Of a stretch of DNA of 64,000 nt, positions 1-7,407 are shown piece by piece. The notes beneath the pieces were generated by a model. That model saw only the letters and a program-made list of their open reading frames with translations. It had not been told where the DNA came from and ran no database searches. How positions within the stretch are numbered: position 1 is the stretch's first letter; each line of letters starts with the position of its first letter. Source of the DNA: Aliicoccus persicus (lineage in GTDB: Bacteria; Bacillota; Bacilli; Staphylococcales; Salinicoccaceae); assembly GCF_900110815.1 (NCBI RefSeq), contig NZ_FOIT01000001.1:479910-543909 (forward strand), in the 5' to 3' direction. The translations under genes and the position numbers were made by a program.

Positions 1-411
1 GATTTGTTTAATTAATTGATCTGGGTGTACCAAGTCAATCTTATTTAACACGAGAATAATTGGCGTCGTCGTATTCTTTAACATATCTATTATGAATTCA
101 TCACCACGCCCGATTTCTTCAGCCACATTCACTAAAAATAAAATAACTTCTGTCTCACGAAGTGTATTGCGTGCCACTTTCATCATGTGTTCCCCAAGCT
201 CATGCTTCGGCTTATGAATGCCTGGCGTGTCAATAAAGATCATCTGTGCATTATCTTTCGTGTAAACACCTTGGACTTTATTGCGTGTTGTCTGCGGTTT
301 ATCGGACATAATTGCAATTTTTTGACCCAGTACTTTATTCATAAATGTAGACTTTCCGACGTTCGGTCTACCGATAATACTTATAAAACCTGATTTGAAT
401 TCTTCACTCAT
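1..411 (-). CDS. era: GTPase Era (C-terminal part beyond window)
   Basis: Era is an essential GTPase that binds the 3' end of 16S rRNA and helps mature the 30S subunit. Only the first 137 codons are inside the window. The GTPase motifs are visible: P-loop GRPNVGKS at residues 14-21, DTPG at 61-64 and NKID at 123-126. The KH RNA-binding domain expected downstream lies outside. The ATG at 411 overlaps the cdd stop codon in an ATGA arrangement, so era is translationally coupled to cdd. It is the last visible gene of the phoH-ybeY-dgkA-cdd-era operon, the usual order in Bacillales. Confidence 0.96.
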   Translation of the reverse strand, partial: MSEEFKSGFISIIGRPNVGKSTFMNKVLGQKIAIMSDKPQTTRNKVQGVYTKDNAQMIFIDTPGIHKPKHELGEHMMKVARNTLRETEVILFLVNVAEEIGRGDEFIIDMLKNTTTPIILVLNKIDLVHPDQLIKQI

Positions 412-818
412 TCATTTAAATCCTTTCCAGAAAAACCAAGCGGTAACAATTCATCTACCGTACGTTTCACGATGTCGCCTTTATGGTTCGTCATATAAAC
501 CGGCATTTCATCATGCGTCAGTTCTTTTAGAACTTGTCTGCACACGCCACAAGGACTTGATGGCGTATCAACATCTGTCGTAATCACAATCGCTTTAAAC
601 TTCGTAATACCTTGTGAATACGCGCTGACGAGTGCTGAACGCTCCGCACAAATTGTCGGTGAGTACGAAGCGTTTTCAATGTTCGCACCATATACGTATT
701 CATCATCTTCAGTAATTAACAGAGCGCCAACATTAAATTTCGAATACGGTGTATACGCACGAGATTGTGCCACTCTTACTTCTTCTAACCATTCTTCTTT
801 AAAAATACCATCGTTCAT
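408..818 (-). CDS. cdd: Cytidine deaminase
   Basis: Homotetrameric zinc enzyme that deaminates cytidine and deoxycytidine to uridine and deoxyuridine in pyrimidine salvage. From the ATG at 818 the protein has 136 residues, normal for the family. Zinc ligands are C57 in the CAERS motif and C90/C93 in PCGVC, and E59 is the catalytic acid. An in-frame GTG at 827 would add three residues, but the Shine-Dalgarno AAGGAG sits directly against it and is 8 nt from the ATG at 818, so 818 is preferred. The gene follows dgkA closely and overlaps era by 4 bp. Confidence 0.95.
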   Translation of the reverse strand: MNDGIFKEEWLEEVRVAQSRAYTPYSKFNVGALLITEDDEYVYGANIENASYSPTICAERSALVSAYSQGITKFKAIVITTDVDTPSSPCGVCRQVLKELTHDEMPVYMTNHKGDIVKRTVDELLPLGFSGKDLNE

Positions 819-830
819 TTCCTTCACTCC

Positions 831-1178
831 TTAAAACAAATATGGGATAAAAATAATAAATCCAACGATTAAGGCATATATCGATGCTAAGAGAACTGCA
901 AAAGCACTCACATCTTTAGTTATTTTCGCAAGTGGATGCCTTTTTCTCGTCACCAAATCTACTGCCGTTTCAATCGATGTGTTGACCGCTTCTGTTATAA
1001 ATACAATCATAATTGCACTGATGATAAACAACCACTCTACTTGTGTAGTACCAATTGCGAAACTAATGATAATGACGATGAATGCAATGATTAAATGAAT
1101 AAGAAAGTTTGTATCTTTCTTAAATAACGCGATACAGCCATTAAACGTGTTTCTAAATCGTTGTATCACTTTATCCAT
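831..1178 (-). CDS. dgkA: Diacylglycerol kinase family protein (undecaprenol kinase)
   Basis: Small integral membrane kinase of the DgkA family. In Gram-positives it mainly phosphorylates undecaprenol and so feeds the lipid carrier pool for cell-wall synthesis. The 115-residue protein has three hydrophobic segments. The family signature is present: EAVNTSIE in the middle, then the AKITKDVSA stretch before the last membrane helix. Its start overlaps the end of ybeY by 1 bp, so the two are translationally coupled. The gene symbol follows the family; the exact lipid substrate is inferred from Gram-positive relatives. Confidence 0.92.
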   Translation of the reverse strand: MDKVIQRFRNTFNGCIALFKKDTNFLIHLIIAFIVIIISFAIGTTQVEWLFIISAIMIVFITEAVNTSIETAVDLVTRKRHPLAKITKDVSAFAVLLASIYALIVGFIIFIPYLF

Positions 1179-1642
1179 TACGCATCTCTAGAAATACCAA
1201 ATTCATTTAATATATCATCTTGTAAACGATTCATTTCAACTTCTTCATCTTTTTCGATGTGATCATAGCCCATCAGATGTAAGAAGCCATGTAATGCTAG
1301 AAATAAGTATTCACGTTTATTTGAATGACCATATTCAGCCGCTTGGTTTCTCGCAACGTCATCGGCAATTATAATATCACCAAGCACGCGTTCAGCACCT
1401 TCAACATCAATTTCATCATCGCCATCTTCCATGGCAAAGCTGATGACATCGGTTACTTCATCTTTATTTCGATAATCTCGATTGATCTTTTGGATTTCTT
1501 CGTTTGTTACATATGACACACTAAGCTCTGCCTCTTCTTCTTGTTTTAAATACGTATAAGCAAACTGTAGCAATGCTTCCGTACTCGTTTTAATGTCATC
1601 GTCTAATACGCTGCGATCATCAATAAAATCAATTGTTAGCAT
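1178..1642 (-). CDS. ybeY: Endoribonuclease YbeY (rRNA maturation factor)
   Basis: Single-strand-specific metallo-endoribonuclease needed for 16S rRNA 3' maturation and ribosome quality control. The 154-residue protein carries the diagnostic zinc site HGFLHLMGYDH, with ligands H118, H122 and H128. The strongly acidic middle segment (about residues 72-84) is a variable loop of the family. The ATG at 1642 is preceded by AAGGAG. The gene overlaps phoH by 14 bp and dgkA by 1 bp, in line with the conserved phoH-ybeY-dgkA-cdd-era operon of ribosome-biogenesis genes. Confidence 0.96.
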   Translation of the reverse strand: MLTIDFIDDRSVLDDDIKTSTEALLQFAYTYLKQEEEAELSVSYVTNEEIQKINRDYRNKDEVTDVISFAMEDGDDEIDVEGAERVLGDIIIADDVARNQAAEYGHSNKREYLFLALHGFLHLMGYDHIEKDEEVEMNRLQDDILNEFGISRDA

Positions 1643-2588
1643 CTAGGTTCTCCTTATCGTAAGCACGTATTATTTTTGATACGAGTGGATGTCTCACAAC
1701 GTCTGAATCATCCAAACGATTGATTGCTACCCCTTTAACATTCTCCAGTTTAGATAATCCATCAACTAAACCACTGCGCGTTCCTTTTGGTAAGTCTATC
1801 TGTGTGACGTCTCCTGTCACAACCATCTTTGATTCAAATCCCAAACGCGTTAAAAACATCTTCATCTGCATTTCAGTCGTATTCTGTGCTTCATCTAAAA
1901 TGACAAACGCTTCATTCAATGTACGTCCACGCATATACGCCAGTGGTGCCACTTCAATCGTCCCGCGCTCAATCAAACGGTCAGTGGTCTCTACACCTAA
2001 AATCGTGTGCAAACCGTCATATAAAGGACGCAAATAAGGGTCGACTTTCTCTTTTAAGTCACCTGGTAAGAAACCTAAGTTCTCTCCGGCTTCAACTGCT
2101 GGGCGTGTCAAAACGATGCGTTTTACTTTGTTTTCACGCAACATTTGGCATGCGATAACAACCGCTAAAAATGTTTTCCCTGTACCAGCTGGACCGACAC
2201 CAAAAGTTAAATCACTTCTAAAAATATTTTCAATATAGAGTCTTTGACCTGTCGTTTTCGCACGGATAGATTTACCTTTTGTATCTTTTGCGATCTCTTC
2301 GTTATACATGTCAGCTAAATATTCAATTGTTCCTTTTTTAGCCATCGAAGCCGCAGATTGTACATCGCGTAAATTAATAGACATACCACGTTGAATTATT
2401 TTTAATAAATTAATCATGATGTCTTCTACCTGCTCAACTGCCTCATCATCACCGGAAACTGTGAATTCATTACCTAGCGTATGAATCTTCACGCCGAACT
2501 CTTCCTCTAAATATGTGATGTGTTGGTCATTTGCACCAATTAATTGTTGTGCTTCATCTAAGCTTTCTATATTCAAAATGTTTGGCAT
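1629..2588 (-). CDS. phoH: PhoH family ATPase
   Basis: PhoH-like P-loop ATPase, related to the ATPase core of superfamily-1 helicases and linked to RNA metabolism with YbeY. Of 319 residues, the first hundred form the small KH-like N-terminal part. The Walker A motif GPAGTGKT is at 132-139 and the Walker B-like LDEAQ at 231-235. An AAGGGG Shine-Dalgarno precedes the ATG. It is the first gene of the operon running to era. Biochemical function is not settled for the bacterial family. Confidence 0.93.
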   Translation of the reverse strand: MPNILNIESLDEAQQLIGANDQHITYLEEEFGVKIHTLGNEFTVSGDDEAVEQVEDIMINLLKIIQRGMSINLRDVQSAASMAKKGTIEYLADMYNEEIAKDTKGKSIRAKTTGQRLYIENIFRSDLTFGVGPAGTGKTFLAVVIACQMLRENKVKRIVLTRPAVEAGENLGFLPGDLKEKVDPYLRPLYDGLHTILGVETTDRLIERGTIEVAPLAYMRGRTLNEAFVILDEAQNTTEMQMKMFLTRLGFESKMVVTGDVTQIDLPKGTRSGLVDGLSKLENVKGVAINRLDDSDVVRHPLVSKIIRAYDKENLDANN

Positions 2589-2728
2589 TTACAAACCCCT
2601 TTTGATTTATTCGTTGATTTAAATTTACCACTTAACATAGAGAATCGCAATTTTAAGAATGGATGTAACAATGATAGATTGCTATTATTTGTGTACAATA
2701 AGAGTAATAAATGAAAATGAGGTTGACT

Positions 2729-2989
2729 ATGAAAATTACAGATATGAGAGTGATTGGTGCTGGCCTTTTGGGGATACTTGCAGGACTATTCTTCGATTTA
2801 ATTTACACATGGGAAAATGCTTCAACACTAATAGTACTGTTACTAAGCGTTGGTGGATTGCTTGCATGCTTCTTCATCATTCAAATGATCGCTAAAAACG
2901 ATCAAGAAGTGAGTAAGTTTCTGTTCGTTGTATTCTTCATTACGTTTGCCGTAACGTTTATCATCATGTGGATTATATACTACCTATAA
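2729..2989 (+). CDS. Small hypothetical membrane protein
   Basis: Unrecognised 86-residue protein with three hydrophobic segments (about residues 8-27, 34-53 and 62-84), probably polytopic in the cytoplasmic membrane. An ATG at 2711 is in frame, but GAGG lies 6 nt before the ATG at 2729, which is therefore preferred. It is the only plus-strand gene in the first 18 kb. It is read divergently from phoH and ends at a strong bidirectional terminator shared with the flotillin operon. No catalytic motif is visible. A short monocistronic gene of unknown function. Confidence 0.7.
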   Translation: MKITDMRVIGAGLLGILAGLFFDLIYTWENASTLIVLLLSVGGLLACFFIIQMIAKNDQEVSKFLFVVFFITFAVTFIIMWIIYYL

Positions 2990-2994
2990 GATAA

Positions 2995-3027
2995 AGTACC
3001 CCAACATCCAATGAATGTTGGGGTACT
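2995..3027. terminator. Bidirectional intrinsic terminator
   Basis: Perfect 13-bp inverted repeat (arms AGTACCCCAACAT / ATGTTGGGGTACT, 7-nt loop) lying between two converging genes, the small membrane protein (+) and the floA operon (-). T-rich sequence follows on each side. Confidence 0.85.
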
Positions 3028-3034
3028 ATATTTG

Positions 3035-3817
3035 TTACTGTCTTGATTTCGGTTTATTTAAAATTTCTGAGAAGATGATCCCATCGAGTACTGTCTTACG
3101 GTCCACTCTAAATTGATAGCTACCAATTTCGCCTGTACGGACAAAGTCACTATCTAAGCGATATCGGTTTTGTTCAGCTGTTTCACGTGTGACAGTACGT
3201 TCTGTTTTTCCAACACGTTCCACATTAGACTGAACGCGATCCGCCCGATTCTTTTCACGGAGTTCCGCTGGACGTTGTGCAACTTTCTCATTACGCGAAC
3301 TACGATCCACTGAACTACGCTCAGTTTTTTGTCTTTCAGGTCGACCTGCTGATACATCATCAACATTGATTTCATCCGAAATGGTATTTCCTCGAGAATC
3401 AATCATGTCCTGATACGTCGACACTTCGTCTTCAACACGTTGACGTGAGCGTTGATACGTATCTTGAGCGATACGTCGACTCGATTGTTTTGCATCATCA
3501 AGTTGTGCACGTCGACGCTCAAACAAACCTTTATTACTATTTTCATCAGAGTTTTGATTCATCTCATCTTGAAACTCTTTAAAACCTCGTTCAAGCTCAC
3601 CCACCAAATCTCCGAAAATACCGCCGCCGCGATCTGACTCACGATTTGATGAGCGCTGTGTTGTTGGTCGACTGCTTGTCGTCTTTGGACGATTTGGGTT
3701 ATTCAACTTACCCTGATCAATATTACGAGGGGCAGCATTCTTTTCTTCTTTGTTACCTTTAAATGCAGAAACCAGAATACCCACAGCAACGATTATTAAA
3801 GGAATTAAAGCTTCCAT
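3035..3817 (-). CDS. Hypothetical membrane-anchored, low-complexity protein of the flotillin operon
   Basis: Unrecognised 260-residue protein. Residues 1-18 form one hydrophobic segment starting MEAL, so it is probably an N-in or signal-anchor membrane protein. The remaining 240 residues are highly charged and rich in Arg, Ser, Gln, Glu and Asp, with little hydrophobic core. They look largely disordered or coiled-coil, except a short C-terminal block (about 215-255) with more ordered composition. It is the last gene after nfeD and floA, 14 bp from floA, and is closed by the terminator at 2995-3027. Position suggests a partner of the flotillin scaffold; that is inference. Confidence 0.75.
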   Translation of the reverse strand: MEALIPLIIVAVGILVSAFKGNKEEKNAAPRNIDQGKLNNPNRPKTTSSRPTTQRSSNRESDRGGGIFGDLVGELERGFKEFQDEMNQNSDENSNKGLFERRRAQLDDAKQSSRRIAQDTYQRSRQRVEDEVSTYQDMIDSRGNTISDEINVDDVSAGRPERQKTERSSVDRSSRNEKVAQRPAELREKNRADRVQSNVERVGKTERTVTRETAEQNRYRLDSDFVRTGEIGSYQFRVDRKTVLDGIIFSEILNKPKSRQ

Positions 3818-3831
3818 ATCATCACGCCCTA

Positions 3832-4845
3832 TTAATTATCTTGATCTTTGTTCGGGTCTGTCATTTTATTGATTGAATCTCTCATTGCCGTATCAGCTTC
3901 AACGTTCTTCAAATCATAATATTCTTTAACACCGAGATTTCCGCTTTCAAGTGCGACAGCGAATGCTAATGGTACTTTCGCTTCTGCTTCTACAACGCGG
4001 GCTCTCATTTCTTCGACGCGCGCCTTCATCTCTTGTTCTTTCGCTACAGCCATTGCACGACGTTCTTCCGCTTTCGCTTGTGCAATGTTTTTATCTGCAA
4101 CAGCTTGTTCAGTTTGTAAGTCTGCACCGATGTTCTTACCGATATCCACATCTGCGATATCAATCGAAAGAATTTCAAATGCAGTACCAGAGTCTAAACC
4201 TTTAGAAAGTACAGTTTGTGAAATGCTGTCAGGGTTTTCTAATACTTTTTTATGACGTTCAGAAGAACCGATTGTTGATACGATACCTTCACCAACTCGG
4301 GCAACGATTGTTTCTTCACCCGCACCACCGACTAAGCGTTCGATGTTCGCACGTACTGTAATACGCGCTTTCGCTTTAACTTCAATACCGTCCATCGCAA
4401 CACCGGCAATGAATGGCGTTTCGATAACTTTCGGATTAACACTCATTTGAACAGCTTCAAGTACGTCACGTCCAGCTAAGTCGATCGCTGCACATCGTTC
4501 GAATGTTAAATTGATATTCGCACGTTGCGCTGCAATTAATGCGTCGACAACACGGTCAACGTTACCACCAGCTAAGAAGTGAGACTCTAACTGGTTCGTC
4601 GTGACTTTTAATCCGGCCTTGTGACCTTTAATCTGTGGTTCAATAACACGCTTTGGCTTAACGCGACGTAATCTCATCCCGATGAGTGATAAAATATTTA
4701 CATTAACACCTGCAGATATTGCAGATATCCATAGTCCAACAGGAACAAATGAAAGTAGGAACGCAAGAATTATAAAGACAACAACAACTAAGAAAATAGT
4801 TAATATTGTCCCAGTAGCAATTCCTCCAGTAAACAGTAATGACAT
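3832..4845 (-). CDS. floA: Flotillin-like protein FloA
   Basis: SPFH-family scaffold of functional membrane microdomains, involved in membrane fluidity and assembly of membrane complexes. In 337 residues the order is: N-terminal membrane-inserted hydrophobic region (about 10-50), the SPFH domain, then an Ala/Glu-rich coiled-coil with repeated AEE/AKA patterns (about 240-310) typical of flotillins. AAGGAG precedes the ATG. Length fits FloA (YqfA) of Bacillus and Staphylococcus, about 330 residues. nfeD lies directly upstream, the conserved nfeD-flotillin pairing. Confidence 0.95.
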   Translation of the reverse strand: MSLLFTGGIATGTILTIFLVVVVFIILAFLLSFVPVGLWISAISAGVNVNILSLIGMRLRRVKPKRVIEPQIKGHKAGLKVTTNQLESHFLAGGNVDRVVDALIAAQRANINLTFERCAAIDLAGRDVLEAVQMSVNPKVIETPFIAGVAMDGIEVKAKARITVRANIERLVGGAGEETIVARVGEGIVSTIGSSERHKKVLENPDSISQTVLSKGLDSGTAFEILSIDIADVDIGKNIGADLQTEQAVADKNIAQAKAEERRAMAVAKEQEMKARVEEMRARVVEAEAKVPLAFAVALESGNLGVKEYYDLKNVEADTAMRDSINKMTDPNKDQDN

Positions 4846-4866
4846 GTAGCATTCTCCTTTGTTAAA

Positions 4867-5562
4867 TTAATCTTTTATTTCTCTTACAACTATTCGTGTA
4901 CCTTCGACAAATATAACTCTTACGCGCACATCACTCGGAATAAATGATCCTTCTGCAACAGCATCGATGCGCTTATCATTATATTTAATAATTCCTGAAG
5001 GTCTAAGTGGAGTCAGTGTCACTGCTTCTTCCCCAACAAGATGAGAGCGATCATCAAATGATGAATAGCCACTTTCTGCATCCGTATTGTCCGTAAGAAT
5101 TAATCTGCTTAAAATTGGAATCTTCCGATTTTTGTTTTTCTTCATTAGAATCACCAGGGTTATAATTGATATTATAAAAATTATCAGCAAAAATATACTA
5201 TACAATGCGACGTTATTTGATACTGTGACGATACTGATTATTAGCAATAGAAGACCAATAAGTCCAAGTAACGTACCGATGACAAATATCTCTATGACAA
5301 TGAGTACTGCTGCTAAAATAAACAAGATTAAAGAAATCATGCTATTATCACTGACGATAAAGTGCCCTGAATAGAATAATAGAATTGCGATAATTGATAA
5401 AATACCATACACATTAATTCTACTTGAAAAGACTTGTAACAGTAGTCCGACAAAGAACACGAGGAGTAAAATAAAAGAAATCACAGGATTCGTTATAATC
5501 CCCGAGAAAGAATCGATGAAATGAATTGTCATGAAATTGTAATTAGCAAGTTCCACTATCAT
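4867..5562 (-). CDS. NfeD family protein
   Basis: Membrane protein of the NfeD1b type, usually encoded beside flotillin. It has four to five hydrophobic helices over about residues 20-145 and then a soluble C-terminal OB-fold domain (about 165-231) containing the EGSFIP pattern of NfeD. The GTG at 5568 is in frame, but the GGGAGG Shine-Dalgarno overlaps it and is 5 nt from the ATG at 5562, giving 231 residues. It is first gene of the nfeD-floA-unknown operon. The N-terminal ClpP-like protease domain of long NfeD proteins is absent. Confidence 0.9.
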   Translation of the reverse strand: MIVELANYNFMTIHFIDSFSGIITNPVISFILLLVFFVGLLLQVFSSRINVYGILSIIAILLFYSGHFIVSDNSMISLILFILAAVLIVIEIFVIGTLLGLIGLLLLIISIVTVSNNVALYSIFLLIIFIISIITLVILMKKNKNRKIPILSRLILTDNTDAESGYSSFDDRSHLVGEEAVTLTPLRPSGIIKYNDKRIDAVAEGSFIPSDVRVRVIFVEGTRIVVREIKD

Positions 5563-5583
5563 TTTCACCTCCCCTTTTTAATA

Positions 5584-5612
5584 ATTATACAGTAATTACA
5601 TATGAATTAAAA
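5584..5612 (-). promoter_or_regulatory. Predicted promoter of the nfeD-floA operon
   Basis: On the minus strand a -10 TATAAT (5589-5584) preceded by TG makes an extended -10, with a weak -35 TTTTAA 17 nt upstream. It lies 22 bp from the nfeD start. The sequence between it and the repeat array (5613-5721) shows no other feature I can name. Confidence 0.55.
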
Positions 5613-5721
5613 TATTTTAAGTATATTATTACAAAATAGTGCTGAGGTAATTAGATGTGTATGTTTGTTGGGTTATTTCGCGTGCGGATCCGAACTTTAC
5701 CACCTGATTTTTATTGTGAAG

Positions 5722-5915
5722 TGTTCCACAGAGGCAATTTTTAGTTCGTGAGGAACAGTCGACGACAACCCAAAGTGTTCCACAGCACCATGTTTTTACC
5801 TCATGAGGAACAATAAACGATCAATAGTGTTCCACAGCACCATGTTTTCACCTCGTGAGGAACAGTTTACGATCTAAAGTGTTACTCCGAGGAGATAATG
5901 TCATGCTGAGTACCG
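5722..5915 (+). repeat. Palindromic tandem repeat, family A (3 units plus one chimeric unit)
   Basis: Units at 5722-5757, 5776-5812 and 5828-5864, spaced 54 and 52 nt. Each begins TGTTCC, ends GGAACA (6-bp inverted arms) and has a T-tract at unit positions 17/18-21. Spacers of 14-18 nt are partly similar (GACGA/AACGA/TACGA cores). A fourth unit at 5880-5915, in phase, starts like family A (TGTTA) but ends like family B (GAGTACCG). The array fills the space between nfeD and rpsU together with families B and C. No protein-coding potential is evident. Confidence 0.85.
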
Positions 5916-5930
5916 CTATCGATACTTTAG

Positions 5931-6107
5931 TGGGACTCCCATGGTGAAAACGGTGTGCTGAGTACCACTATAGATAGTTTAGTGGGACTTCCATTGTGAA
6001 AACGATGGGCTGAGTACCGCTATGGATAGTTTAGTGGGACTCCCATTGTGAAAACGATGGGCTGAGTACCGCTATGGATAGTTTAGTGGGACTCCCATGG
6101 TGAAAAC
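5931..6107 (-). repeat. Palindromic tandem repeat, family B (3 full units plus one half unit)
   Basis: Units at 5931-5967, 5983-6019 and 6035-6071, period 52 nt, nearly identical. Arms on the plus strand are TGGGACTC / GAGTACC(A or G), with an inner CCCAT/ATGGG pair in two units. The central A4 tract is at positions 17-20, which on the minus strand is T4 at 18-21, so family B is the shared template in reverse orientation. A final half unit (6087-6107) stops in the centre where family C begins. The 15-nt spacers are conserved (GCTATGGATAGTTTA type). Confidence 0.85.
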
Positions 6108-6296
6108 TGTGCGGCATCTCAAGATTTTCCGACTTGACGCACACTTTCACTGTCTAACTGTGCGGCAGCTCAAGATTTTCCGACTTGATGCACACTATCG
6201 GTCTCTAACTGTGCGGCAACTCAAGATTTTCCGACTTGACGCACACTTTCAGTCTCTAACTGTGCGGCACCTCAAGATTTCCACACCTGACGCACA
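6108..6296 (+). repeat. Palindromic tandem repeat, family C (4 units)
   Basis: Units at 6108-6143, 6159-6194, 6210-6245 and 6261-6296, period exactly 51 nt. Arms TGTGCG / CGCACA (one unit TGCACA), an inner TCAAG/CTTGA pair, and T4 at positions 18-21. The last unit is diverged in its right half. Spacers are 15 nt and similar. Because 51 is divisible by three, one frame stays open across the array, but the translation is just a 17-residue repeat and is not a credible gene. Confidence 0.85.
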
Positions 6297-6311
6297 CTCA
6301 AAAAAACAACA

Positions 6312-6351
6312 CAAAAAAACAGCCCCGGAATCTCATATAAAGATTCCAAGA
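6312..6351 (-). terminator. Intrinsic terminator of rpsU
   Basis: On the minus strand a hairpin with arms GGAATCT/AGATTCC, extended by C-G and G-U pairs, precedes a run of seven T. It lies about 65 nt downstream of the rpsU stop and separates rpsU from the repeat array. Confidence 0.75.
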
Positions 6352-6415
6352 CCGTTTCTCTTAGTACTCGAGGACTTTTCAGACCTCATATATTCCATAT
6401 CGAAGGGGAGGAATA

Positions 6416-6592
6416 TTATTTGAATTTGCGCTTACGCGCAGCTTCTGATTTTTTCTTGCGTCTCACACTTGGCTTTTCGTAAAATTCGTGTTTACGAGCA
6501 TCCTTGATCGTACCGTTTTTAGAAACTGTACGTTTGAAACGACGTAATGCATCTTCAATTGATTCATTGTTCTTAACAACTGTTTTAGACAT
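6416..6592 (-). CDS. rpsU: 30S ribosomal protein bS21
   Basis: Small basic ribosomal protein of 58 residues at the mRNA exit platform of the 30S subunit. The N-terminus [19 protein letters not shown] and the Arg/Lys-rich C-terminal tail ending RKRKFK are typical of bS21. The ATG at 6592 has a strong GAGGGGAGGG Shine-Dalgarno. It has its own sigma-A promoter and terminator, so it appears monocistronic. In Bacillus subtilis rpsU is followed by yqeY and then the nfeD-floA genes; here yqeY is missing and the palindromic array sits in that place. Confidence 0.96.
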   Translation of the reverse strand: MSKTVVKNNESIEDALRRFKRTVSKNGTIKDARKHEFYEKPSVRRKKKSEAARKRKFK

Positions 6593-6631
6593 TCATTTAC
6601 CCTCCCCTCGAATAACAACACGCATTGATAC

Positions 6632-6686
6632 ACGTAGAATACTCTACGTACTAACGTATTATATTACAATTAAAAAAATCGGTCAA
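6632..6686 (-). promoter_or_regulatory. rpsU promoter with 5' leader hairpin
   Basis: Minus strand: -35 TTGACC (6686-6681), 17-nt spacer, -10 TATAAT (6663-6658), a near-consensus sigma-A promoter. The predicted start is near 6651. Immediately downstream is a perfect 7-bp inverted repeat, ACGTAGA/TCTACGT with a 4-nt loop (6632-6649). It would form a hairpin at the very 5' end of the mRNA or could be an operator. Confidence 0.75.
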
Positions 6687-6728
6687 ATGAATATTTACAA
6701 TTTATACTCACAATCTCGGTGGCATAGA

Positions 6729-7391
6729 TTAATAATCACTAGAACCAGTCTCACCTGAAACAATCGCGATACCACTTGATGCACCGATGCGTGTTGCACC
6801 CGCTTCAATCATAGCAAGTGCATCTTCTCTTGAACGCACGCCACCGCTGGCTTTCACTTCGATGTTTTCACCAACGACTGTTTTCATTAACTCTACATCT
6901 TCTACAGTCGCACCGCCACCGCTAAATCCTGTTGATGTCTTCACAAAGTCACAGCCTGCTTCTTTTGCTAATTGACATGCAACACGTTTTTCATCGTCCG
7001 TCAGTAAGCTTGTCTCAATGATTACTTTTACGAGCGTATCATTTGCAGCTTCTACGACTGCAACAATATCTTCACGTACTAAGTCATGTTTACCAGATTT
7101 TAATGCGCCAACATTGATGACCATATCGATTTCGTCAGCACCATTCTCGATTGCATCCACTGTTTCATATGCTTTAACAGATGACGTTGATGCGCCAAGT
7201 GGGAAACCAATGACTGTACATACTTTAGTCGCGCTACTCTTTAAAAGTTCAGCTGACAATTTAACATGTGTCGGGTTGACACAAACGCTAAAGAATCCGT
7301 GTGTATCCGCTTCTTGGCATAGTTTTTCAATTTGTGATTCAGTAGCATCTGGTTTTAATAATGTATGGTCAATATATTTTGCGAGTTCCAT
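6729..7391 (-). CDS. deoC: Deoxyribose-phosphate aldolase
   Basis: Class I aldolase that splits 2-deoxyribose-5-phosphate into glyceraldehyde-3-phosphate and acetaldehyde during deoxynucleoside catabolism. The 220-residue TIM-barrel protein has the Schiff-base lysine K151 in DFVKTSTGF, the proton-relay D89 in EIDMVIN and the second lysine K180 in EVKASGG. It starts 16 bp after mtaB and is probably co-transcribed with it. No deoR-like regulator or other nucleoside genes are next to it, apart from cdd further along. Confidence 0.95.
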   Translation of the reverse strand: MELAKYIDHTLLKPDATESQIEKLCQEADTHGFFSVCVNPTHVKLSAELLKSSATKVCTVIGFPLGASTSSVKAYETVDAIENGADEIDMVINVGALKSGKHDLVREDIVAVVEAANDTLVKVIIETSLLTDDEKRVACQLAKEAGCDFVKTSTGFSGGGATVEDVELMKTVVGENIEVKASGGVRSREDALAMIEAGATRIGASSGIAIVSGETGSSDY

Positions 7392-7407
7392 TTTTGCACC
7401 TCAATGA

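Noticed and set aside
2659-2895. 78-codon plus-strand frame overlapping the small membrane protein gene
   Set aside because: It overlaps the better-supported frame starting at 2729, has no Shine-Dalgarno, and its translation is not membrane-like or familiar.
5722-6296. CRISPR array
   Set aside because: The palindromic part is 36 nt, but the spacers are only about 15 nt and are similar to each other within an array. Repeat families change inside one array, and no cas gene is present in the window.
6097-6423. 108-codon plus-strand frame with four 17-residue repeats
   Set aside because: It arises because family C repeats have a 51-nt period (17 codons) with no in-frame stop. There is no ribosome site, and the translation is only the DNA repeat read as protein. 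It also runs through the rpsU terminator.
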